64,000 nucleotides of DNA, taken from the NCBI GenBank assembly GCA_030263665.1, contig SZPK01000030.1, positions 1 to 64,000 of the forward strand. The letters run 5' to 3'. A program made the position numbers and the translations under genes. Source of the stretch: Villigracilis sp024434165. GTDB taxonomy: Bacteria; Chloroflexota; Anaerolineae; Anaerolineales; Villigracilaceae. Under the pieces are notes generated by a model. It was not told the origin of the DNA. It saw only the letters and a list, made by a program, of their open reading frames with translations, and made no database searches. This document shows, piece after piece, positions 41,435 through 49,154 of this stretch. The stretch's first letter is position 1. The number at the start of each line of letters is the position of its first letter.

Positions 41435-42352
41435 ATGTCCCACACCGCTTTTGCCACCACCACCCGCGGACTGAACCGCGACCTGCCGCCGATGCGTCTG
41501 TACGAGAAGGCGAAGAAACTCGGCATTTGGAATCCATCGGAGATTGACCTGACCAGGGACAAGCAGGATTGGGCAGGCTTCAGCGATGAAGAGAAAGACC
41601 TGTGCCTGCTGCTGCTCTCCATGTTCGTGGCAGGCGAGGAGGCGGTGACGCTCGATCTGCTTCCGTTGATTCAGGCGATTGCCGAAGAAGGGCGCATCGA
41701 AGAGGAAATGTATCTCACCACCTTCCTTTTTGAAGAAGCCAAGCATACCGATTTTTTCCGCCGCTTTATGGATGAAGTGGTTTTTCTCCCCTCTCCCAGA
41801 GGGAGAGGGGAGGGGGGTGAGGGCTTGACCCGCTATCACGGCGATAACTACCGCCAACTGTTCTACCACGCCCTGCCCGAAGCCCTGAACGCGCTTCGCT
41901 CCGACCCTTCGCCTGCCAGCCAAATTCGAGCTTCAGTGACCTACAACATGATCGTCGAAGGCGTGCTGGCAGAGACGGGCTACCAAGCCTTCTTTACCAT
42001 GCTCGAGCGCAACGATCTTCTTCCCGGTCTGCGCAAAGGGATTTCTCTGCTCAAGCAGGATGAGTCCCGCCACATTGCCTACGGTGTGTACCTGCTCTCA
42101 CGTCTCATGGCGGAACACCCCGACGAGTGGGACAGCCTGCAAATGCAGATGAACACTCTGCTTCCCTTTGCCATCGGTGTGATCGGTGACGCTTTCGCAC
42201 GGTATGAGGTGGTTCCGTTCGGTTTGAAGGAGGAGGATTTCGTCAATTATGCGATGGGGCAGTTCAGCAAACGCTTCGAGCGTCTCGAAAAGGCGCGCGG
42301 CGCAAGTCTGGACGACGTGAATCGCGCGGCAAAAGAATCGGATGAGGCGTAG
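41435..42352 (+). CDS. R2-like ligand-binding oxidase (R2lox), 305 aa
   Basis: The Mn/Fe-binding set is intact: Glu68 in AGEEAV, Glu101 and His104 in FEEAKH, Glu175 in NMIVEG, and Glu210 and His213 in DESRH. The Val71-Tyr170 pair matches the cross-link (Val71-Tyr162) described for M. tuberculosis R2lox, so it is an oxidase and not the nucleotide reductase. Residues ~117-130 (FLPSPRGRGEGGEG) are not native: they are encoded by a palindromic repeat inserted in frame (41788-41810). All ligands after it are shifted by about 8 residues from the M. tuberculosis numbering. Confidence 0.93.
   Translation: MSHTAFATTTRGLNRDLPPMRLYEKAKKLGIWNPSEIDLTRDKQDWAGFSDEEKDLCLLLLSMFVAGEEAVTLDLLPLIQAIAEEGRIEEEMYLTTFLFEEAKHTDFFRRFMDEVVFLPSPRGRGEGGEGLTRYHGDNYRQLFYHALPEALNALRSDPSPASQIRASVTYNMIVEGVLAETGYQAFFTMLERNDLLPGLRKGISLLKQDESRHIAYGVYLLSRLMAEHPDEWDSLQMQMNTLLPFAIGVIGDAFARYEVVPFGLKEEDFVNYAMGQFSKRFERLEKARGASLDDVNRAAKESDEA
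41788..41810 (+). repeat. REP-like palindrome inside R2lox
   Basis: CCCCTCTCCC (41788-41797) and GGGAGAGGGG (41801-41810) form a perfect 10-bp stem with loop AGA, followed by AGGGGGGTGAGGG. It reads through in frame as LPSPRGRGEGGEG. It belongs to a separate CCTCTCCC family. Confidence 0.9.
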
Positions 42353-42609
42353 GGAAAAGCCTGGGGCGGGGAGCAGGCTCGGGCGGAGAAAGATGCGGGA
42401 ATTTTGTCGGTTGTGCAAATCCATCAACGGGCGTAAAATTGGCGCGGTTAAGAACTATGTACACAAACGACGAAAGCGATTTAGGTTCTTCAGAGAGTAA
42501 TCCGCCAAGTACAAGCCGCTTGGCGCGGCACGTGTTTAACTTGTTTATTCCCGTCACGTAGGTGCGCGGTGCGCCCCTGCGTGACTCACTTCACGCAAGG
42601 AGGCTGCCG

Positions 42610-43536
42610 ATGCTGTGCATCTACAAAACCACCGAGAACGGGCTGGAAACGCTCGACATGATCGCCAACGGCGCCTGGGTCAATGCGGTGGACCCAACGC
42701 CCGGCGAAATCGAAAAACTGATCAATTGGGGGATGGAGATGGATTACATCAATTATTCCCTCGACCAGGATGAAATGCCGCGCATGGAACGCGATGAAGA
42801 TTACACCTTCATCCTGCTTCGCATTCCCATTCACCAGCCCGAAAGCGATATTCCCTACATCACGGTTCCGCTCGGCATCATGATTTTGGGCAACAAGATC
42901 ATCACCGTCTGCCGCTACGACAGTGATATTTTCAAGTCGCTCGCAAACGGGAAATACAAACAATTGAAGACCGGCAAACGCTACCGCCTCACGCTTTACA
43001 TCTTCCTCGAAACGGCGGCGCGTTATCTGAACCTGCTGCGCGAGATCAACCGCGCCACCGAAACGGTGGAAGACCGCCTGCAAAAATCCACGCAGAACCG
43101 CGAACTGCTCGAACTGCTCAAATATCAAAAAAGCCTCACCTACTTTGCCACCGCCCTGCGTTCCAACGAGGTGATGATGGAGCGCGTACAGAAAACCCAG
43201 CTCTTCAATTACTACGAAGAGGACCAGGACCTGCTCGAAGACGTGCTGACCGAAAACCAGCAAGCCATCCAAATGACCAGCATCAACACCGAAATCCTCT
43301 CCAGCATGATGGACGCCTTCGCTTCGATCATCTCGAACAACCTCAACGTCGTCATGAAGGCGCTCGCCGCGCTCACCATCGTCCTCAATGTGCCGGCCAT
43401 CGTGGCGTCGTTCTACGGCATGAACGTTGCCCTGCCCGGCGAGGGTCATCCGCTCGCCTTTCTCACGGTGTTAAGTCTGGCGCTCGGTCTCACCGCGCTG
43501 GCGACCTATATTTTCTATAAACGGGATTGGTTTTAA
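42610..43536 (+). CDS. corA: CorA-family magnesium/cobalt channel, 308 aa
   Basis: The C-terminal two helices carry the ion-selective loop motif YGMN (in ASFYGMNVALPGEG), and the long helical N-terminal domain is typical of CorA. AGGAGG before ATG 42610 decides the start; the earlier in-frame start adds residues from a palindromic repeat (GTGCGCGGTGCGCCCC). It forms a pentameric inner-membrane channel. Confidence 0.93.
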   Translation: MLCIYKTTENGLETLDMIANGAWVNAVDPTPGEIEKLINWGMEMDYINYSLDQDEMPRMERDEDYTFILLRIPIHQPESDIPYITVPLGIMILGNKIITVCRYDSDIFKSLANGKYKQLKTGKRYRLTLYIFLETAARYLNLLREINRATETVEDRLQKSTQNRELLELLKYQKSLTYFATALRSNEVMMERVQKTQLFNYYEEDQDLLEDVLTENQQAIQMTSINTEILSSMMDAFASIISNNLNVVMKALAALTIVLNVPAIVASFYGMNVALPGEGHPLAFLTVLSLALGLTALATYIFYKRDWF

Positions 43537-43760
43537 GTGGTCGCTCGAAATAGATTTAATAAAAATACGCTCCCGGCGGCGTCCCCGCCGCCGAGGACTG
43601 CGTCTTCGCGCAGCGAACGGCGGCTTGAGCGGAAATTTGTTTCTAAAAACTTACGACCAACTACTTAAGTAGTCGGTCGAAATAAATTTTACAAAAATAC
43701 GCTCCCGGCGGCGTCCCCGCCGCCGAGGACGGCGGCATGAGCAGGAATTTGTTTTCTAAA
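43537..43760. repeat. Direct duplication with CGGCGGCG palindromes
   Basis: Two copies, about 43537-43650 and 43669-43760, share TACGCTCCCGGCGGCG, CCGCCGCCGAGGAC and GGAATTTGTTT-like ends. Copy A overlaps the corA stop, copy B carries the ATG of the SMP-30 gene. Between them is the perfect palindrome ACTACTTAAGTAGT. A reverse-oriented relative is at 47041-47068. Confidence 0.75.
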
Positions 43761-44609
43761 AAATTGATTCTCGATGCCAAAGCCGCGCTGGGCGAAGGAC
43801 CCGCCTGGGATGCAAAGACCCAAACGCTCTATTGGGTGGACATTCTCGAAAAAAGAATCTTTGCGGGAGCGGAACTCCTCGCCCAATTGGATGACTTCGT
43901 CGGATGTCTTGCCCCGCGGAAAAATGGGAATTTGATTCTCGGAAAACGCGCCTCTTTCGTGGACTTTGAGCCTGCTTCGTCCCGCCAGACCGTTCTCGCC
44001 GCTTTGAGCGAATCCCCGACCAACCGCATCAACGACGGCAAGTGTGACCCCGCCGGGCGTTTCCTTGCCGGCACGATGGACATGAACGAAAAGGAAGCCA
44101 GCGGTTCGCTGTATTCCTTCGACGGAAAACAAACGACCCGCCTGCTGGACGGCATCCGCATCTCGAACGGCTTGGCGTGGAGCCCCGACCATAAAACGTT
44201 TTACTACATTGACACCCCCACCCGCGAAGTGAAAGCCTTCGATTACGATGGAGTAACCGGGCAGATCGCAAATTTGCGGATTGCAGTTCGTGTCCCTGAA
44301 TCTCTCGGCTGGCCCGATGGCATGACTTCCGACACAGAAGGCAGCCTGTGGATCGCCATGTGGGGCGGCGCACAGGTGACACGCTGGAATCCAAATTCCG
44401 GTCAACTGCTGGAGCAAATCCCGGTGCCGGCTCTGCAAACCTCCTCCTGCGTTTTCGGGGGAAAAAATATGAACGAGTTGTTCGTCACCTCTGCGCGGGT
44501 GGGAATGAGCGATGCAGATATAGAAAAATACCCGCTCTCCGGCGGGCTGTTCAGGGTGGTAACAAAAGTCGAGGGGATGCCGACGTTTGAATTTGGGGGC
44601 CTTCCGTAA
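43737..44609 (+). CDS. SMP-30/gluconolactonase-like protein, 290 aa
   Basis: ALGEGPAWDAKTQTLYWVDI gives the first metal Glu, INDGKCDPAGRFLAGTMD the Asn/Asp pair and NGLAWSPDHKTFYYIDT the last Asp of the SMP-30/regucalcin propeller. These hydrolyse sugar lactones. The exact substrate is unknown. The ATG at 43737 lies in a dispersed repeat copy (43669-43760), so the first ~8 residues are probably foreign; no better start is seen upstream. Confidence 0.88.
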   Translation: MSRNLFSKKLILDAKAALGEGPAWDAKTQTLYWVDILEKRIFAGAELLAQLDDFVGCLAPRKNGNLILGKRASFVDFEPASSRQTVLAALSESPTNRINDGKCDPAGRFLAGTMDMNEKEASGSLYSFDGKQTTRLLDGIRISNGLAWSPDHKTFYYIDTPTREVKAFDYDGVTGQIANLRIAVRVPESLGWPDGMTSDTEGSLWIAMWGGAQVTRWNPNSGQLLEQIPVPALQTSSCVFGGKNMNELFVTSARVGMSDADIEKYPLSGGLFRVVTKVEGMPTFEFGGLP

Positions 44610-44627
44610 TTAATGGGAAATAGCCTA

Positions 44628-44697
44628 AACGCGAAGGACACCAAGTACACAAAGGGCGAAGGGCGGCTATTTTTATGGGCGTTTTTCCTTCGTGACC
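44628..44697. repeat. CACGAAG-type imperfect palindrome
   Basis: ACGCGAAGGACACCAAGTAC on the left pairs poorly with CCTTCGTGACC on the right, the same design as the palindromes at 28306 and 28812. It lies between convergent genes and may serve as a terminator. Confidence 0.45.
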
Positions 44698-44705
44698 TTA
44701 CAAAA

Positions 44706-45137
44706 TTATTGCCACAATCTCCCCGCCAACTCAACAACTTCCTTCCGCTGTTCCTCCGTCAGCCCCACAAAGGGAGAATTCGCATCCGTCGTATCGCGGT
44801 TTTCCACGATCAACACGCGCGCATCTTTGCTGAAAGTATGCGAATGCCAAACGCCGCGCTTCACGTTGTAGAGTTTATACGGCTGCATATCCACCGCGTG
44901 GATTTTGGCCACTTTCTCATCGCCCTCCCCGATGAAAAGAATGCAGCGTCCCGCCAGCAGCACGAAGACCTCGTCGGTTTCGATGTGTTTCTGCATTTGG
45001 TGAATTTGATCGGGCGTCAGGTCGGGGGTGTAATTCATCAGCGCCACGCGCCAGGATTGGTAATCCACGAGCGGTTTGTAATCGGGTCCGTCGTGTTCGC
45101 GGACTTCGATCAGGGATTCGGGAAGCGGCTGGGTCAC
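44706..45137 (-). CDS. Cupin-like small protein, 143 aa
   Basis: HIETDEVFVLLAGRCILFIGEG followed by VKRGVWHSHTFSKDARVLIVENRDT has a single cupin layout (H..ET..E then H.H). The enzyme, if any, is unknown; it may bind a small ligand. GTG is the start codon and TGGAGA lies before it. Confidence 0.75.
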   Translation of the reverse strand: MTQPLPESLIEVREHDGPDYKPLVDYQSWRVALMNYTPDLTPDQIHQMQKHIETDEVFVLLAGRCILFIGEGDEKVAKIHAVDMQPYKLYNVKRGVWHSHTFSKDARVLIVENRDTTDANSPFVGLTEEQRKEVVELAGRLWQ

Positions 45138-45230
45138 GGGTTGTTCTCCAAAAGGAAAGGATGGCTGATTTTACCCCCTCCCGCAGACCTGACAGCCTCG
45201 CAGAGAGCGTGACGGTCAGGTCTTATGAAT

Positions 45231-46082
45231 TTAGAGATCGCGCCGGTTGAATGTGCCGATCGCCGCCATCAACATAAACGCGAGATAGAAGACAGCGTAC
45301 CCGATCATGAGCGGGCTGGGGACGGAGATCGTGCCGAACGGCGACAAGCCCAGCGCGGCGGAGATGGGTGACTGCATTTCGAACGCCGCCCGCCGCCAGA
45401 GCGATTCGCTGGGGATGATCAGGCTGGTCACAATGCCGATGCGGATGGCGGTTTCGTTTTGCAGGTACGAACCGATCTGTTCCACCCAGCCGCCGATGAA
45501 CGACAGCCCATACAATCCGAAGACCACGCCGCCCGTCGCCAGCCCGGAGAGAAAACTGGAACATGCCAGCGAGATGGTCATGATGAGCAGCGCTTCGAGG
45601 TAGATGAGGGCGATTCCCGGCAGGATGCCATGCGCCGTATATCCCGATAGCAGGCGAACGCTGAGCACCGTCCCGCCGGACATGAGAAAGGAATAGCCAG
45701 CCAGCAGAATGGCAAAGCCGAGCCATTTGCCGAGCACCACATCCATGCGGCGCACGGGTTTGGAGACAATCGTCTGGATCGTGCCGGATGCGATCTCGCC
45801 GGAGAGCGTATCCGCGCCGAGCAATGCGCCCATTGCGGCGGAGAGGAAGGTCACGGCGTACAGCCCCGCCAGCATCAGCATGTTCACAAATTCGCTCTTC
45901 ATGAGGTTGGTGACGGCTTCTCCCGTCGTCTCCGCCTCTGCGGATGCGCTGACGTACACAAAATGGAATCCCACCGAAAAGACCGCCAGAAAGACCAGCC
46001 CCAGCGCCGCCCCGGTGAGAACGATGCGCCGCCGAATGGCTTCGCGGAAGGTCATGCGTGCGAGCGTCCAGATGTTTTTCAT
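45231..46082 (-). CDS. ABC-2 type transporter permease, 283 aa
   Basis: Six membrane segments are seen, with the N-terminal signature IWTLARMTFREAIRRRIV and the cytoplasmic stretch ADTLSGEIASGTIQTIVSKPVRRMDVVLGKWLG typical of ABC-2 permeases. It exports an unknown substrate with the ATPase encoded just upstream (ATGA overlap). Confidence 0.9.
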   Translation of the reverse strand: MKNIWTLARMTFREAIRRRIVLTGAALGLVFLAVFSVGFHFVYVSASAEAETTGEAVTNLMKSEFVNMLMLAGLYAVTFLSAAMGALLGADTLSGEIASGTIQTIVSKPVRRMDVVLGKWLGFAILLAGYSFLMSGGTVLSVRLLSGYTAHGILPGIALIYLEALLIMTISLACSSFLSGLATGGVVFGLYGLSFIGGWVEQIGSYLQNETAIRIGIVTSLIIPSESLWRRAAFEMQSPISAALGLSPFGTISVPSPLMIGYAVFYLAFMLMAAIGTFNRRDL

Positions 46083-46996
46083 TGCACACCGTCCTGCCCG
46101 AGGGTTTCGATGAAGATCTCTTCGAGCGAGAGCCGGTTGGGGGTGAACGCATACACCTGTACATCGTGCGAGACCAAAAAGCGGTTGATCTCCGGCAGGT
46201 CGCTTTCTGCGCGGATGGTCATGGTCAGGTGGTCGGAATCAAGGCGCAGGTCATCGCCCCACTGTCTCAAGCCGGAAACAATCTCCGGCGTCAGACCCGA
46301 AGCGCGGATGGTCAGCATCGAGATGTTTTGGTTCAACGCGGACATTTCCATCACACGGATCACTTCGCCGTGTTTGATGAACGCCACGCGGTTGCAGGTC
46401 ACTTCGATCTCGCTCAGCAGATGCGAGTTAAGGAAGACGCTCGTGCCTTCCTCGCGCAGTTCGTGGATGATGTCGCGCACCAGTCTGCGCCCGACCGGGT
46501 CGAGACCCGATGTCGGCTCATCCAAAAAGACAAGCGCGGGACGGTTCATCAGCGCCTGCGCCAGACCGATGCGCTGCAGCATGCCTTTGGAGAACGTGCG
46601 CAGTTGTTTGTGCCGGAATTCGGAAAGCCCCACACGCTGGAGCAGTTCATCGCGGCGGCGTCTCAGGTCGCGCGCAGACATGCCGAATAATTCGCCGTGC
46701 AGTTCGAGGAATTCGTTCGCCGTCAGCCATTCCTGAAAGCGGAAGTGCTCCGGCAAAAAGCCAACCCGCGCCAGCGAAGCCCGGTCGCCGATGGGCGCGC
46801 CAAGCAGGCAGCCCGAGCCGGAAGTCGGCGCGACCAGCCCCAACAGCATTTTGATGGACGTGGTCTTGCCCGCGCCGTTGGGACCCAGGAAACCGAAAAC
46901 CTCACCCGGTTCCACTTGCAGGGTGAGTCCTCTAACTGCGACTTTGTCGCCGAATTCCTTGCGAAGATCTTCAGTTCGTATTGCGGGAGTAGTCAT
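46079..46996 (-). CDS. ABC transporter ATPase, 305 aa
   Basis: Walker A GPNGAGKTT, the signature region TFSKGMLQRIGLAQAL and Walker B VFLDEPTSGLDP are present; HLLSEIEVTCNR is the H-loop. A C-terminal ~80-residue domain is typical of ABC-2 ATPases. ATG 46996 is used because the upstream in-frame part reads only through repeats. It pairs with the permease at 45231-46082. Confidence 0.93.
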   Translation of the reverse strand: MTTPAIRTEDLRKEFGDKVAVRGLTLQVEPGEVFGFLGPNGAGKTTSIKMLLGLVAPTSGSGCLLGAPIGDRASLARVGFLPEHFRFQEWLTANEFLELHGELFGMSARDLRRRRDELLQRVGLSEFRHKQLRTFSKGMLQRIGLAQALMNRPALVFLDEPTSGLDPVGRRLVRDIIHELREEGTSVFLNSHLLSEIEVTCNRVAFIKHGEVIRVMEMSALNQNISMLTIRASGLTPEIVSGLRQWGDDLRLDSDHLTMTIRAESDLPEINRFLVSHDVQVYAFTPNRLSLEEIFIETLGQDGVQ

Positions 46997-47110
46997 TGAA
47001 TATATTTTAATAGACCTCTTGTACAAGTGCTCCCACCGCAGTCCTCGGCGGCGGGGACGCCGCCTTGAGCAAGGTAAAAAAGCGACTTTTGCAAGAAGTC
47101 GAATGAGAAA

Positions 47111-47191
47111 TGTCATTGCGAGGGTGTACTTCCCGAAGCAATCCCCTAATTCGATTGGAGATTGCTTCACCCTATCGGGTTCGCAATGACA
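47111..47191. repeat. TGTCATTGCGAG palindromic element
   Basis: TGTCATTGCGA (47111-47121) pairs with TCGCAATGACA (47181-47191), and inside AAGCAATC pairs with GATTGCTT. This 81-bp element resembles a widespread intergenic repeat of many bacteria. An inverted CGGCGGCG relative (47041-47068) lies beside it. It sits after the sigma/anti-sigma operon. Confidence 0.8.
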
Positions 47192-47205
47192 TATTTTTTT
47201 TCAAC

Positions 47206-48366
47206 CTACGGCAGGGATTCCGCGAGGGCGAAGGCGGGAGCCGTATCCGTGCCTGCATCGCTGATGGCGTACAAGATGCCGTCCTTGACCCAGATCAGCA
47301 CATATTCCGGCGAGTGCTCCACCGTGCGCTGAATGAGGGTGCCGGTCACGCCGTCCACGCTGACCTCGGAGTGGGTGGTCACATCGCGCGGAATGGGAAC
47401 CACGAGCGTCGTCGCCCAGTCCACACTGGCGGCGAAGGCTGCGGCTTCTTCGCTGCTCATGCCGCTGAATTCCAGGGCGATCTGCGCGAGCTGGATCATA
47501 TCCACGCCTTCCGGCACATTGACCACGGGGCTGGTCATCTGCACCAGGACAACGCAATCTGGGTAGCGTTCGCCCATATCGAAGGGGTCTTCACCGCCTT
47601 CGAGGTTCGGTTCGGGGCAGGTTCCAAAGGATGCGCTCACCGCCGACGGGATGCTGATGGAAATTTCCGCCCCATCAATCGCTTCCGGCAGGACGAGATC
47701 GGTGCGCCCGGCTCCATCAATCAACGCCTGAGCCTTTTCGCGGTCAACGGTCATTGTAAATGCAGCCGAGTCGGTCACGTAGATTCCCGAGGCAGATTGG
47801 TCCTCCGGCAGGCGCACGGTGAATCCAGCCAGCCCGCTGGCTTCTTCACCATTTGCCGCTTTCACCGGGCTGCCGGGTTCATCGGTCACGACCGTCGAAC
47901 CGGATATCAACTCGCTCAACTGGCTGCCAAGCGCTTCGTTGCCGGTCAGGCTCTCCAAACCAGCCGAGTCAATGGACAGCACAGTCACCTGCTGCACACG
48001 GAACAGGTTCAGGAACTCGCTTGCCAGCGCGCGCGTGAACGGGAACGCCAGCACAAGCGCCAGCGCCAAAACTGTAATCGCGCCGAAGCGCACCGCGGGG
48101 AATGAAAACCATTTTTTCAACATGGATGTCTCCTTTTTCTTCATGTGATCCTGCGTAAAACGGTACCAGGCAGACTGGGCGGAGGGAACAGCCCCGATCT
48201 CACCGGATAAAAACGACAGCCGTTTCGCGGTTCGAAGATGCGCCTGTTTTACTTCGTTCAAGTGTTTCCGGCACGCGGCGCAGGCGTTCAAGTGACCCAG
48301 CAGCGCGGCATCCAACTCGCCATCGAGGGATGCGCGCAATTCACCTTCGGTCAAATGTCTGTTCAT
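47206..48366 (-). CDS. Anti-sigma factor-like membrane protein, 386 aa
   Basis: HLNACAACRKHLNE carries the zinc anti-sigma signature H-x3-C-x2-C at residues 25-32. One membrane helix at ~95-115 (VLALALVLAFPFTRAL) is followed by a ~270-residue extracellular domain with no known family. It overlaps the sigma gene by 4 bases, so it most likely holds that sigma factor and senses an envelope signal. Confidence 0.85.
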   Translation of the reverse strand: MNRHLTEGELRASLDGELDAALLGHLNACAACRKHLNEVKQAHLRTAKRLSFLSGEIGAVPSAQSAWYRFTQDHMKKKETSMLKKWFSFPAVRFGAITVLALALVLAFPFTRALASEFLNLFRVQQVTVLSIDSAGLESLTGNEALGSQLSELISGSTVVTDEPGSPVKAANGEEASGLAGFTVRLPEDQSASGIYVTDSAAFTMTVDREKAQALIDGAGRTDLVLPEAIDGAEISISIPSAVSASFGTCPEPNLEGGEDPFDMGERYPDCVVLVQMTSPVVNVPEGVDMIQLAQIALEFSGMSSEEAAAFAASVDWATTLVVPIPRDVTTHSEVSVDGVTGTLIQRTVEHSPEYVLIWVKDGILYAISDAGTDTAPAFALAESLP

Positions 48367-48932
48367 GGTTCCTCCGGGGCAAGCGCCCGATACCGTTCTT
48401 CGAATTCGCGTTCGGCTCTCGCCAGCAGCGGTCCAATGGACGCGGGGGAAAGCCCAAGGGTTTCGGCGATCTCCTTGTAGGACATGCCCGAATATCGCAA
48501 GACCAGCAATTGCGCCTGTCGTTCGTTCATCGCCGCCAGCGCCCGCCGCGCCGTCTCGCCTTCCTCGTTTGCCGCCTGAATTTCGACGGGTCGCGTTTCG
48601 GGCGCCTCGTCGAGGGCGAAACGTCCCGCCTTCAACTCATAGCCTTCGCGCCGCTTGAAACTGCGGATCGAACGCAGACCGAGGTTGGTTGCCACGCGGT
48701 ACAGCCAGCCGCCGGGTTGAAAACCGCCCTCTCGAAACGGGCTGCGTTGATACAGCCTGTAGAACGTTTCCAGCGTCAGGTCCTCTGCCTCGGCAGGGTC
48801 AACCACAAGCCGGCGCACGATGCGATAGACATACGCCCAATATTCCCGAAACAGGGATTCAAAATCCTCGTGCCGGGAATCCGCGTGTGCATCGGCGAAT
48901 TCAACGTTACGTTTCTTCATTCCCTGAATCAT
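48363..48932 (-). CDS. ECF sigma factor, 189 aa
   Basis: Region 2 (FESLFREYWAYVYRIVRRLVVDPAEAEDLTLETF) and region 4 (MNERQAQLLVLRYSGMSYKEIAETLGLSPASIGPLLARAER) are both complete. It should be released from the anti-sigma protein encoded directly after it. The target promoter cannot be told from the window. Confidence 0.92.
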   Translation of the reverse strand: MIQGMKKRNVEFADAHADSRHEDFESLFREYWAYVYRIVRRLVVDPAEAEDLTLETFYRLYQRSPFREGGFQPGGWLYRVATNLGLRSIRSFKRREGYELKAGRFALDEAPETRPVEIQAANEEGETARRALAAMNERQAQLLVLRYSGMSYKEIAETLGLSPASIGPLLARAEREFEERYRALAPEEP

Positions 48933-49082
48933 ACTCGCGTCGGGTGTGTTTGGGTCATGGATATCAAGCCTGTCCTGACTCTATAATCCCGCCCGGGACG
49001 AAAATGAGACAAAAACCCCGCGCTTCTTTATGGACTTTGAGCGGGTCGCTGACCATTGGCATTTCCCCGCTTGATGGCGTTC

Positions 49083-49142
49083 AGGGACGATCCACCCGGC
49101 GGTCCCTGCAGGGCGTCCTGCGTCCGTTGGGTGAATCGTCCC
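49083..49142. repeat. AGGGACGAT inverted repeat
   Basis: AGGGACGATCCACCC near 49083 pairs with GGGTGAATCGTCCCT ending near 49142 (one mismatch), and an inner GGTCCCTGCAGGGCGTCC can fold too. It lies between the sigma gene and the copper ATPase gene, where no gene is seen in 48933-49154. Confidence 0.7.
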
Positions 49143-49154
49143 TGTTGTTGTGAA

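Noticed and set aside
41435..42352. Class I ribonucleotide reductase beta subunit
   Set aside because: The Val-Tyr pair and the ligand set fit the R2lox oxidases, and no alpha subunit gene is near.
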